Shown here: one piece after another, positions 19,651-31,223 of the stretch | Numbering within the stretch: position 1 is the first letter of the stretch | Layout of the letters: every line of letters begins with the position of its first letter | Source: Tipula vernalis | Lineage: Eukaryota > Arthropoda > Insecta > Diptera > Tipulidae | Length of the DNA stretch: 64,000 bases | NCBI GenBank assembly: GCA_958295665.1 | Contig: OY282560.1 | Location: 185,985,561-186,049,560, forward strand | Reading direction: 5' to 3' | The notes under the pieces: generated by a model | Seen by the model: only the letters and a program-made list of their open reading frames with translations | Database searches by the model: none | What the model was told of the DNA's origin: nothing | Position numbers and translations under genes: made by a program

Positions 19651-21850
19651 CAGTTAAAAAGGTGTTTTGTAAAAGGTTGAATTTGCAGCGAATTAGATTG
19701 AATTTTAAGTGTAAAAGGGTGAATTTGAAATGTAATACCTGTGGAAGCCATACATACATGTTTCGGGCTTTTCATATGAAATATTTAGCAATATTAATTC
19801 GACTTTAAATGGAATTATTTTTGCCCTCCTATTTGAAAAGAAAATATCAATCGCCATTGGAGCCATTGGTCTGTTAAACATCGTAAAAAGGGAAATGATA
19901 TTTTACGAATACCACGATTTAAAAAGGGTACCTATTTAAATATTGTCCTAATGCACATTTCTGCTGCGGGTCTTACTGTTACGAAATTTAAATCTGTTCA
20001 GCGATGACGTCGTAAGTATAATGTAGCAATTTACCGCTATATTATCGAAATTTTTATAGAAGTGAGGTTTTATAGAAAAAATATACCCTAATCTTAAATG
20101 CCCTGACCTTCAGCAATTCTGACTTTGTAGGTTCGTTGTCGCTTTTCGTCCTAATAGTAGGCTTGAAGTTTCTCGAAAGTTCTGCATAGTAAATGCCCGT
20201 GATTATGGTCTGTTGAACCGTAAAACCATTCAACAATATTCCCTCAGCATCTCAAAAAATTTTTGCCATTGAACCTTCCCGCTGGTACATGAATCTTAAA
20301 TTTGTTTGGTGCTGTTCACCGTTCTTTTGGCACTGCCTTTACTCTTTTCTTGACCCTGGATCCAAATTATGAATCAATGTTTCATCCCTTTACAATTCAA
20401 AGTTCTTCAAAAAATTATTTGAATCATTTTGGTTCATATACTAGGAAATATGAATGTTACACTTCCGATCTCAGTTGCTCCAGTTTAGACTGAAAAATAT
20501 AAAATAATTCACCACATAGATAATGGTTTCTATACCAAAAATTGATATTCATTTAATTATTCATTTGATTTAAAATGTTTCACTCTCCAACCGTCAAATA
20601 TGAAATGTAACTAAAATTAAGCATCTGGTTTTCAAGAGGAATTCTGACCCGGAAATCCTGCAATTTTCTTTTGAATACATCTAATTAAAGTGGAAAAAAA
20701 ATATTTGAATTTAGCCTAGGGCCTCAATAATCTCCCGGTTTACACAACCAAAATAAAATTGAAATAATAATAGATAGTAAAGTTAGAATACGTATATTTT
20801 ACTAATTTAACCTTCACACATACGAAAATACTTTGGATGCTTGCAAATATCAACTTGCGCCTTACGTATATTTTGCTATTTTTATTTTTACTATTCGAGA
20901 TGTGCGGAAAGAACTGGTATTTCTATGAATATTGTATCCGAAAATTGTTTTTTTTAATACAATATAAAGATGAAGAGCCTAAAAATAACAAATATCTAAA
21001 CAATAAGTTTGATTTACTTTCATACATAAATAAAGTCTTTACCGGGTGAATTCGATTTTTTTAAAGATAAGTTACAAGAAACTACCACATATTTTTACAT
21101 ACCTGTATGTTTCTACTCTTTATGCGAAAGTTTGTATGGTGTCACATGTACGTTATCCATGTGACATGTACCAGTGAAAAATGTTTTCCGTGTTCCATGT
21201 TTTTAGTGAAAAATTGAAAAGTCAGTTAGTATTAGTTTATTCTGAATGAGAACAGCACTAAGGCTGTTTTCGAAGCCATCTTAAATAAAATAAAAATATT
21301 TAGGCGACTAGCGAAAGCAAAATAATTTTAATATTAATTATTAATTGCCGAGGGTTAAATTCATTATTGAACAATTAATTAATTGTTAGGCAAAAAGAAA
21401 ATAATGAAATTTATTTTCTATTACGAAAAAAAACGGATTTTTTTTCATAGAACTGTCAAAAATTAGCAAATATGGGCAAGATTATTGCTTATAATTTTGA
21501 ATTTTGGTTTCTTTTAGTTGGTAATGTGTGACACCTGGGCCACCTTTTGCTCAAAGTAAGAAATTTTTCAACTCGAGCATGGAACTAGTAGGCGGGGCTT
21601 GTGACATTTTAAATAATTTGGTTGGTCGTGTCAATCTTCCTATCTTCTTAACTTCCTATCTTCCTATGTCATAAACGCACCATTACACCTCTTTCAAATA
21701 TCAATCCGTAAATCGAAGAAGAAAATCGAATTGCCCGGTTTTTTATAGGGGCGTGTCTGTTTTTGACATTTTGAAATATATTATTGAATATAATATTTGA
21801 ATTGAGAATAACAAAAAATGACAGCCTAAAATACTTTAGCAAAGCTCCCC
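19651..21850. other. No recognisable gene
   Basis: Short open frames (for example 20302-20493 and 20837-21049) show no known domain. A perfect 9-bp hairpin TGTCACATG/CATGTGACA lies near 21140-21166; a similar GTCACATGTACG string recurs near 23812, on the far side of the LINE. Confidence 0.4.
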
Positions 21851-21852
21851 CT

Positions 21853-23730
21853 TTTAAATCATCTTTATTGATATGGTTACTACAATCTTAAACATTATTA
21901 ATTCATTAGTAAGGTTGGCATTAGTACTTATGAGATAAGCATAAACTTATGTGGGTCTGCTGTACCAGTATCCAGTTCCCTTAAGATATAATATTCATAC
22001 GGTTAGCTATGTGGTTTGATTCGTTTGAGCCGCCTTACTTCGTTTGTACTGTCCAGTAGTTGTACGGCCTCAACGTTGGTGTGGTTAAGAAGCCTCTTCT
22101 CATGTTTAATGGCACATACGCGGATGACGTCGTCTATCAATTGTATTTTTAGATCATTGTATATTTCCCTGTTAGTCACAAATCGGTAAGCGTTGGTGAC
22201 CATTCGTGAAATTTATTTTGGCTACGTTGTATAATATCTCTATTGGATTTATGAGTACAAACCCATAGCTGCGCACCATACATCCATATTAGTTTGAAAA
22301 TAGTCTGGTAGACTAGTCTTTTGCAATACAGGTTCATTTTGGAATGATGCCCAATTAACCAGTACATTTGACGTTGTTTTAATCGTATCTGTTCAGCTTT
22401 TTGTCTCACATGATGTTTCCAGTTGAGCCTTGAATCTAAATGCAGACCAAGGTATTTAGCCGATTCAGCCTGCGGCACTTGCACCCCATTGAGGTATATG
22501 TGTAGACTGTTATTTTTGTGGTATATGTCACATGGGTTGATTTGAGCTCATTAAGCACTATTTTCCAGTCAATTGTCCATTTAGTAACGTTGTTCATTGC
22601 TCGTTGAAGATTTTCCACTGCCCTTGGTTGTGATTCGTCTACTGACATAATTACAGTGTCGTCAGCGAACGTGCCGATGAATGTTTTATTCGTTGTAGGT
22701 ATGTCCGCAGTGTAGATAAGGTAGAGGAGGGGTCCCAATACGCTTCCCTGCGGAACTCCCGCTAGCGTTGGATAAAAGTCAGAACATGTTTCTTCATTGA
22801 TGACTCTGAATTGGCGATCAGAGAGGTATGATTCAAGCAGCTGGCAATAGTTTTGTGGAAGCATTTTGCTCATCTTGAATGTCAATCCCTCGTGCCAAAC
22901 CGTATCAAAGGCCTGAGATACATCCAAAAATACGGCGGGGCAATATTTCTTTTCTTCTAACGCTTGCTCTATTACTGTAGTTATTCGATGGACTTGATCT
23001 ATTGTGGAGTGGTTATTCCTGAATCCAAATTGAAAATCGATCGGAACGTTTACCATTGGCTTTAGACGTTTTAGTAGTAGTTTTTCAAACAGCTTTGATA
23101 AGGTCGGAAACAGTGACCTTGGTCTGTATGATGTTACTTCTTCATCTGGTTTACCTGGTTTCTTCAACATAATTATTTGGGCCGTTTTGAAGCATTTGGG
23201 TATATACTTCAATCTCATACAGGCATTAAATAAGTATGTGATCATGATGATTGCTTTGCGTGGAAGTTCCTTGAATAGACCTGGTGATATTTCATCAATT
23301 CCTGGTGCCTTTTTTTGACTAAGGCTTTTGTCGATTTCTTCAGCAATTTCCATTGGCGTGACCCTTTTAAAATCCTGATTTGGTTGATAGACAGGTGTTA
23401 CGTCAATGTTGGATTGAATGTCATGGGGTTGAAACGCTGTTGCTAGGTGTTGAGCAAAGAGTTCCGCTTTTTCTTTGTCATGTCGAATCCAATTGCCTTG
23501 AGCATTTCTTATAGGTGGTACTCGAACTACAGGTCGTTTAAATTTTCTGGTTGCTTTCCATAACGAGTAGTCCTTATCCAATTCTGGACCTAGCTCGCTT
23601 AAGTAGTTGTCGAAGCAATCCTGTTTGAAGCTTTTGATTAGCCTATTGACTTTGTTACTTATTCGATTGAAGGTGGTTTTGTCAGCGGGATTTCTGGTGA
23701 GATGCCATATTCTCCCTCTATTTAGATAAA
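21853..23730 (-). pseudogene. 5'-truncated jockey-clade LINE, reverse transcriptase region
   Basis: A minus-strand LINE fragment starting in the linker before reverse transcriptase (about 23730) and ending with the 3' untranslated region at about 21853, with AATAAAG and a short A-rich end. It copies RNA into DNA at a nicked target. Visible blocks: KKAPGIDEISPG, SYRPRSLFPTLSKLFEK, FQFGFRNNHSTIDQVHRI, VFLDVSQAFDTVWHEGL (catalytic Asp), GVPQGSVLGPLLY, TFADDTVI (catalytic Asp pair) and KYLGLHLDSRLNWKHH. The frame is open over 23581-22436, then breaks near 22525 and again near 22205; otherwise the C-terminus is nearly complete, ending RRLKRIKPHS. There is no RNase H, as expected for this clade. 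The endonuclease and ORF1 are absent. Confidence 0.9.
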
Positions 23731-25540
23731 AAATTTGAATTTCTGGTCAAAATCAATTCACAGGTAATTTAATATAACCTACACAATTCAAAATCAGAGG
23801 AAAAAATTTGTCACATGTACGGTATACGTATTTTGTTAAATATTTTGGTAATTAGTAATGTGATTTTTAAAAATTTAATTCACTTTAAATGAAGAGATAA
23901 ATTGATCATTATAAATCATAAAGAATTTTTTAGACAAAATAATTTGTTGCTGAATTTTGGTAAAAATATTCGCACACTGTCACAGTACGATATATGGAAT
24001 GAATGATATACTTTTCTTCTAAATCGAAAAACTTGTCTCTTTCTAGTTGTTAGATCTTTAATCCACCAGAAACAATTCCCTTTTAAGGCTGTTTGAGTGG
24101 AATATTATCGTTACTTACGTGTAAGAGCGAGCTCGTTATTCTACGCTCAACTCTATATTCAGCATACGCACGCAGACTGTACTGGGGTTGAAGACCTAGA
24201 CCACCAGAAGATGTTCTGCACCACAAAGCATCATTTGATTCACAGGTTGAACTAGTTTTCGGTTACTCACCTAAAATGAAAGAAAAAAATCGGAATAAAA
24301 ATAAGTGTTTATTTCGTTAAAAATGTAATCAATAGCAAACAAAAAATTTTCAGCATATTTCGGAAAAACACCAAATTCAAACCAATCTCATTTCACTCCT
24401 TACGATTCAAGGTGCAGAAAATAAAAATGTGTCCTCACAACATTCCTCATACAGACATAATAGATAGGGTGCGTAAAATTACGCAATCATCGTAAATTAT
24501 AATATGTGTGCATGTGTGTGTGTATAAAAGATACATTTTCAGCTACACCTTTACATTTACCATATTGAATACGGGGAACAAATACGGAAAAAGTCATCAT
24601 CATCATATACCAAAAATGAAAAATTAAAAAAAAAAAATCTAACCAACTAACAAAATTAGGGCGTAAAACTAACTCAAATTTGTCCTAATTTTTCTATTTA
24701 TAGAGTTTACATACTATGTTTATACTCTATATTGACTTTGTGACATAAATATGGTATATTTCTGTCGACACAAAATGCCAACGACGACAACGTATAATTT
24801 ATTTACACAGAACTTAAAACATTATCATCATCGTTTAGTTTTTATAAGGCTGACATGACCATGAATTTGTCAAACGGATGCATGTTTTTCTTCAATGTCT
24901 ACATACCAGTATGCGATGATTTCAAATGTAAACAATGGAGACTGCTGTGAGATATTTTGGTTTTATAATAGTTGTCACATTTGGAAAGTTTAACAGATGG
25001 TTGGTAATTTTTTGATTTAATATTTTTGGTGAACAAGTTTGGTTGTATTTTACTAGAAAATTGTATACATTTCTAGTTTTACTTTGGTATTTTTACAAGA
25101 ACAGTATATACAATTTCATTCCACCTAGAAGCAGGATTTATATAGTATTTATTTATATATTGGTATTGTTTACCAGCAGAGTAAATTTATTTAATATACA
25201 TATTAAATACTACTTAGTAGTACCCGTCAAAAATGGCGGACATTTTTCGTAAGCTTTTTATAAGGATCTTGATCGCGGAACTTGTTCAGATACTTGTGCT
25301 CTTCATCTTTTTGTCGCTCATGGTTCATCCGCAACTTATGTTTTTCTGCAGTTTTAAGATTTATTCTGTACAGAAAAAACAACAGAATGATACATTCTTC
25401 TTTTCACTCTTCACTAAAAATACGTTACCTTCTATATGATGAAAAAAGATATTCCATACCCATTTGAACGCAAATAGTTCAATACACGATAAGACAAAGT
25501 GGCCGAGCAGTACTTTTGTTGATGCCGAATCCAAGGCCTG
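23731..25540. other. No recognisable gene
   Basis: AT-rich DNA. Short frames between 25043 and 25570 have no recognisable domain. Confidence 0.4.
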
Positions 25541-25835
25541 TTTGGTACCATCATACCACCATACAAACATACCGTCAAACCATCACACCATTTTACAATC
25601 TTATTATACCATCATACCATTATACAATCAAATTATATCACCTTACCATCATACCATCACAACATCATAACATTTTACCATCCAATCATAACACAATCAT
25701 ACCATCATACTATCAAACCATAACGATATCATATGATCGTCCATCTTACCATCATGCTACCATAACGTCATACCATCTTACCATCATACCACCAAACCAA
25801 CATACCATTATTCCACCAGATCATACCATTAACAT
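25540..25835 (+). repeat. Degenerate ACCATCAT-type array
   Basis: Long run of imperfect (AT)ACCATC units, roughly 8-9 bp with higher-order variants. It leads directly into the conserved part of the unclassified repeat (25838-26062). Frames open across it are repeat artefacts. Confidence 0.8.
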
Positions 25836-25837
25836 AC

Positions 25838-26062
25838 AATGGTTTACACGCCGCTCAACGTTGTCAGCGCATCACATACACTACATAATAAATAGCTCTG
25901 GAGCATTGGGTTGATTTTCCCTAACACAATCTGCTGCACCAATCGCAGCATGACAATTCGCAAACACAAAACAAAATAAAATTGATGACAACACATCGCT
26001 AGCATGCTGGCCACACGCGCGCCGTTTACACAAATAAATGGTGGTGGTGAACAATAATAATT
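25838..26062 (+). repeat. Unclassified interspersed repeat, copy B
   Basis: Shares GAGCATTGGGTTGATTT, CAATCGCAGCATGACAATTC and the ATGGTGGTGA end with 49149-49470 and 6190-6480. Here the 5' part of the family is replaced by the ACCATCAT array. Confidence 0.7.
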
Positions 26063-26700
26063 AGGAAACACATGTACATAAATTAAATTAAATTTAAATA
26101 AATATTTCTTAACTTAAAAAATTTAAATAAATTTATTAAATTACAAAATAAAAATTTAAGTGTATGAAACATTTTATTTACGTTACGTACGTTTTACTTT
26201 CTTTTACTCTAGTAAAATAAAGTATAGTAATCATGAAAATTTTGGACCTTGAGATTTTTAGAGATTTATTTGTTTTGAGGTCCCCTGAGTCCGAAAAAGT
26301 GGGTTTCGAAATGGTGTGTATGTCTGTCTGTCAGTCTGTCTGTGTTCTCTCTACAGTGCAGATGGTTTAACCAATCGAACTGAAACTTCAGATTTAAGCT
26401 TTTTTGGTAAATTGGGAGGTCCCAGTGAATTTTACTCCAAATCGGCTAACCGGAAGTGGCCACTCCCTTGGTCCAGAAAATTTATTTTACAAATATCTTA
26501 AAAAGTATAAGGTTTACAAAAAACGACTTTATACAAAATGTTTCCAAAAATTAAAAACAAATAAAAAAAAAAATTAAAAATTAAAAAAAAAAATTAAAAA
26601 TTTAAAAATTAAAAAAAAAAATTAAGAAAAAAATAAAAATAAATAATTCTCTGTTCGTAAAAGAAAGTCGTGTGTTGGCCACACCTCAATTTTTATAAAC
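26063..26700. other. Non-coding DNA with GTCT microsatellite and A-rich tract
   Basis: A TGTCTGTCTGTC-type microsatellite lies near 26318-26345. It is followed by a short stretch (about 26350-26510) of higher complexity and an almost pure A/T tract at about 26540-26650 made of AAAAATT-type runs. Confidence 0.55.
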
Positions 26701-26706
26701 GATATA

Positions 26707-26985
26707 GTACCATTACCATCGTACCGTCATAGCATCATATGATCAAACCATCATTTCGTCATACCATCATATCATCATACCGTCTTACTGTCATTCCATC
26801 ATACCATACAGCATCAAACCATCATACCATCACACCATTATGCCATCATACAAACATAGCATCTTACCAACTGATCGTCATACCAACAACACATAGATCA
26901 CACAATAATATCATCACATCAACATACCATCATGCCATCATATCTTATTACCCTCATACACCATCACCATCATAATCACCACCAA
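26707..26985 (+). repeat. Second ACCATCAT-type array
   Basis: Same unit type and orientation as 25540-25835, ending in CACCATCACCATCATAATCA. The two arrays bracket about 870 bp that includes repeat copy B. Confidence 0.8.
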
Positions 26986-28000
26986 TCTGTGTATTTGGGC
27001 AAACGTCAAAATAATTTAAATTTGTGTTATTTGAAATTTCGTCATTGCCACGACAATTTTCATCGATATTAAAAAAATGTACAAATATACAAACGATGGT
27101 AATTATTATCATTGGATGGATATTTAGTTTTATGAGTGGGTATTAAATAACAATTCTCAATTTTTCGATAAATGAGAATTTCCAATTTTATTAAATATCA
27201 TTTGGCACTATTATACTTTATTCAATAATTTGTTATCGCTTTTTATATTTGTAAAAATTCTAAATAATAAATTATATTTTTAGAGTGGCGTGCCAAAAAA
27301 TTATTCTTGACTTTGACTTTGGACAAAATGTTATTCCATGTCAGGGCCAAGGATACTTATCATGAAATTTTAAACTACAAATTTAGTCGTTATCCAGTTT
27401 GCTATCAATTAGGGAATATTTCTAGCTCCAAGTTTCGTTTAGGTTCCAAATAACCGTTGACAGATTATATAGGGTTTCGCTAAACACGATTAGCATATTT
27501 CTCGAGATCTAGTTCGAGGTGTAGGTAGAAATAGGGTGTGATTGTTATTTTAAATAAATCGTTTGTATAAAATTTATTTATTATTAAAAATTTTTAAATA
27601 AAATATTAAATAAAAAGAGTGGCTCAATTGGAACTTTAGGATTTTCAAATAAAATTTATATAAATTATATCGGACATACGGTGCCTCGACTCATTTTGCA
27701 CGATATCATTCATTTGGTTAGACTTTCCAAGCTGAGCTTGACAAGCACATTGTCTCCTTGGTGGATAAGTCAATAAGCAAAATTGTCGTATTTAGATTGA
27801 AGAAAATGCCTATGCTACAACACATTCAGTGTTTCCAGACCGCTACAAAAAAACATATTGGTTTTCATCATAATTTTAGAAAAAACTGAATATTTTGAGC
27901 ATAATAAAAATAAAATTAATTTTTTTCCTAAAAACTTAAACATTTCTTGGCTTACAAAAAACAGTAAAGTAACACTTTACCCCATCCAAAAGAAATGCAC
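26986..28000. other. No recognisable gene
   Basis: Non-coding AT-rich sequence. Nothing recognised. Confidence 0.4.
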
Positions 28001-28009
28001 TGATTGATG

Positions 28010-28262
28010 TGCCCCTTGGAGTGGTGGAACGATTAGACCATACTTTTTTGAGAATAAAGCGCAATGATGTTACTGTAAATGGTGAATGACGCCATCGTCA
28101 GATGTTGAAAACTTTTTTTTTTTAAATCAAACAACATGGACAACATTTGGATTTAGCAACGTGGAACAAGAAATCTATTTGCGTACCAAATTTCCTAGTT
28201 GCGATTTAACACCATGTGACTTTTTCAGTTTTCTGTGATACAGTTAAATGTACAGAAGGAAA
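28010..28262 (+). pseudogene. Short mariner-like transposase scrap
   Basis: Across several frameshifts the sequence reads GGTIRPYFFENK, VTVNG, MLKTF and NNMDNIWI, then SCDLTPCDFF. This is the order found in the catalytic middle and end of mariner-like transposases related to 530-1322. The QQDGA block is decayed. No ends were found. Confidence 0.55.
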
Positions 28263-28303
28263 ATTAAAATGCATTTTATTTTATTCCGCGGCTTGATGAT
28301 GTT

Positions 28304-28594
28304 TGTTTGTTTGAATTATTGATTTATTTTTTACCGTCCTACTTTACGCCTGGAGTAGCCAAATCGAGGACGGGCGGCTACAGATCCGTCTTTGAAAACC
28401 ACCTGCACATTGTATTGCTTCATGCCAACCTGTAGTGCTGACATGAAAGGTGGGTCGGCCCATGGATTCTGCACTCTCAACAGGGGGTCATAGATGTGTT
28501 CATTTTCATCACTGATCGTAATCAGATGATGAAAAATCCCTTTTGCATCCCGCCCCTATAGGGATTCGAACAACCACTGCGCCGTTTGCTCGGT
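28304..28594 (-). mobile_element. tRNA-derived SINE, copy 2, promoter region deleted
   Basis: Same family and orientation as 3048-3420. It is flanked by an exact 11-bp target duplication, TTGATGATGTT, at 28293-28303 and 28595-28605. Relative to copy 1, a 32-bp stretch (copy 1 positions 3366-3397) is missing. The B box (about 28562-28571) and the A-box region (about 28574-28585) are therefore almost adjacent. Normal polymerase III promoter spacing is lost, so this copy should be transcriptionally silent if the deletion preceded insertion or followed it. The tail is CAAA-rich, not pure A. Confidence 0.87.
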
Positions 28595-28605
28595 TTGATG
28601 ATGTT

Positions 28606-29767
28606 ATCGGTATAGTGACATTAATAATGATCATGCAAAATTAAGAGGAATATTGTTGAGTTTATTACTTATTTTTAAAATTTAGGAATTTTTTATCCTG
28701 GATATTTGAAGAATTTAAAAATTTAAAATTTGAATTATTGAAGTATTATTTTGTGTCAAGAGTCATTATTTTAAGTTAAAATCTTTCTGGCGATAAATGT
28801 TTAATTAAGTTAATACTATTAACATGATTTTCAAATTTACTGGAAGCAACTGTTTGGAGGGAAGGAAGTAAATAAATGGAAATGAAATAGTGAAAACCAG
28901 AAATTCCGAACTTACTATATTCCTTAGAATTTAGATCTAATGTGCTTGGTTTTTCAGAAAACAACTTTTATCTTATCCATATTATATTTTAATATAGATA
29001 ATAACTGTATTGTGCTCCTAATTATCGATTTCTTAGGTGTCTGTAACTTGGTCGATTCACTCATTACTAACCAACCTTTCCTATCCTTCATTACACGTAA
29101 CCGGCGGAGTGTGCGACAATCCCGGTCTCTTTCGGTAGACTTTGCTTAACTCTTAATTGAGCTGTTTTGGGGTATTTTTCACCCCCATAATGAAAAAAGG
29201 TTCTTTTCTTTATAATTTAAATGCAAAAAAAAATGTGTTTTTTACATTTTCTGAATATTCCCAACCGTTAGTGGTTGCGACACCTATTTTTGGTCAAAGT
29301 GGATGGGTACGCTTACTTAACGCGAAAAACCCTTTTTTGTCGTAATTTGATTGGAATAAATCTTAGACTTATCATTATTAACTTGTTATTACTAACTTCA
29401 TAAAAAAATGTAAAAATAATGATTCGTCAAATCTGGCCTATATATATATAGTAATGATTGTTTGTATATATAATGGCTGGTAATTCTAAGAATTAATTAA
29501 TTATTAAAATTAATTTGGAAATATTATTTGTTTGTTTGTTTTGTTTGGAAATATTATTTAAAAATATTTTCTTTCAATATTTGGCGAAAAATATAACAAA
29601 AAGGAAGAAAAACAGAAATAGAGGTTTTATTTTATTTGTGTCTGCAAATATTGTCTTCCAGTAGAAAGAAATATGTCAAGGTATAAAGATTGTCTTGCTA
29701 ACATATTTACTAATATAGATGCACACATACATAAAATAATAAATTTAGAAGTTTAAATTTGCCTGTA
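28606..29767. other. No recognisable gene
   Basis: AT-rich non-coding DNA; nothing recognised. Confidence 0.4.
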
Positions 29768-30000
29768 AATCAATTGATTTTTTCGGCTTTTTTGTAAACA
29801 AATATATTAATTGTAATGACATTCGCTATATTTTCGATTTGGTAAATCAGAAAATTATAGAGACCAATCCTCCATGAGTTCCTATTTTGGTAGTTTGATT
29901 TCATACTGAAAAGTTGGTCTACTCATCAGGTAGCTACGACAAAACTACAAAAATACAATTCTCGCTAATACCCTTATGAGAAACCTCATTTGTGCGTTTA
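29768..30000 (-). mobile_element. Second copy of the hammerhead-bearing element
   Basis: Minus-strand copy of the unit at 7160-7750. It shares CTGTAAATCAATTGA near its 3' end, CGATTTGGTAAATCAGAAAA (the empty site of the 7.3-kb MITE), the hammerhead segment and AATGAGGTTTCTC upstream. It lacks about 100 bp between the CCAATCC and CCATGAGTTC blocks. It is single, not inverted. Confidence 0.78.
29890..29948 (-). ncRNA. Hammerhead ribozyme, type III, slightly degenerate
   Basis: Minus-strand copy of the 7576-7634 motif, with GTC triplet, palindromic stem I GTAGCTAC, CTGATGA and GAAA all intact. Stem III is GTAGTTTTGT with ATCAAACTAC, leaving one mismatch and one wobble. The closing pair of stem II becomes G-T. 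The core is preserved while the stems drift, so cleavage may be weakened. Confidence 0.72.
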
Positions 30001-30030
30001 TTATGCAGAATTAATGCACATTTTTGAATG

Positions 30031-30084
30031 GCCTTAGCTGCTGGCGGAAAAAACGCGCGTTTTTTTTCTTCCAGCAGCTAAGGC
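30031..30084. repeat. GC-rich hairpin
   Basis: GCCTTAGCTGCTGG and its exact reverse complement CCAGCAGCTAAGGC enclose an A-run/T-run stem around CGCGCG. TGAAT/ATTCA extends the outer stem with one mismatch. It could be a very small fold-back insertion next to the hammerhead element. Confidence 0.6.
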
Positions 30085-30099
30085 AATTCAGAAATGGTA

Positions 30100-31223
30100 T
30101 ACTGTGAATACAGTGGCGTAGTCTGGTTTTTTGGAGGTAGAGAAGCACTAGACGTTAGGTAGTTCCGAGCTTGATCCCATTCGCTAAAAAACAATCGATT
30201 AATTATAACACAACAATTAGGATCGCAGACCAGAGCACTATACTTGTTTTCCGTGGGAATTGAGATTTGATTTATTATGACTTTTTTAGACTATTTTGGT
30301 ATTAGTTTTTCAAGAGCATACTGTAGCAATCGACACAATATGATGTGGAAAAATAATACCTAAACAGTCTAAAAGTGTCAGAATATTGCCACAGGGGCTA
30401 TTTGTTAATTGGATTCGATGTGTTGTATTGGATTCTTATTTGAAATGAATCAGTTTCGTTCGTTTCTTATTTATAGAATAAGTTTGTACTTCGAATACAT
30501 CGAATCTTCAGTCGATTACGTTCGAATCGAATTCACAAATACCCTCGCAGATTAAAACTGTTGTGTGCAGTTTCATTGATATTTTTCTATTTATTTCTAT
30601 AAAATTATACAACTAATAACCATTGAAAGATAAAATAAAAATAAAAATTTAAAGAAAGCCGCAAATTCATCTAAAATATCATTGTAAAAATTGTGTCTTC
30701 CGCTAACAAGTTCCTGCATGCTCAAAAAACAAACAATGTCTATATGTGAAAAATATTCGGCGAAAATCGTTTTGCAACTTTGTACTTTCGATAAATTACA
30801 CACATTCACAAAATATATTTGCAACTCGAAAAAACGAATACAATCAACTTTGTTTTTATCGAACAATTACCTGTTTAACGAAACTTTTAGTGTAACGAAT
30901 TTAGTTTCGCAACGAATTTTCATTCGCTAAACTGGGAGTTTTATTATAAGGCAATGTCCTGTTTACTAACCAAATGAGAATGAGTAAGAAAAGAAGGAGT
31001 CTTCCTTCGAGGCGGATTTTAATTCTAATATAAAGTTAAATCCATTAAGTTTGGTTGGTCATAAGTGAGCAAGTAAAATTGCAAGCCATCCGACGCCAAC
31101 CTTGGAAATTACCATCACTGCAACTTGTGGAAATCTATCATTGCAAACTTCTGCTAGTGCCTCCATTTTGTTTATATTTGTCCAAAACTATCCAAAAGCT
31201 AAATCTTATAAATTAGAAAAGTA
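30100..31223. other. No recognisable gene
   Basis: Non-coding. The segment near 30850-30930 (CGCAACGAATTTTCATTCGCTAAAC) resembles the sub-terminal part of the pogo-like element at 62933-63919. It may be a fragment of that family. Confidence 0.4.

Noticed and set aside
19680..20500. Possible decayed coding region of a large DNA element (Maverick-like)
   Set aside because: Translations in all three plus frames gave no motif that could be matched with confidence.
25464..25914. Open reading frames of 68-132 codons across the ACCATCAT array
   Set aside because: The frames are kept open by the repeat composition (His/Thr/Pro/Tyr-rich translation) and have no domain.
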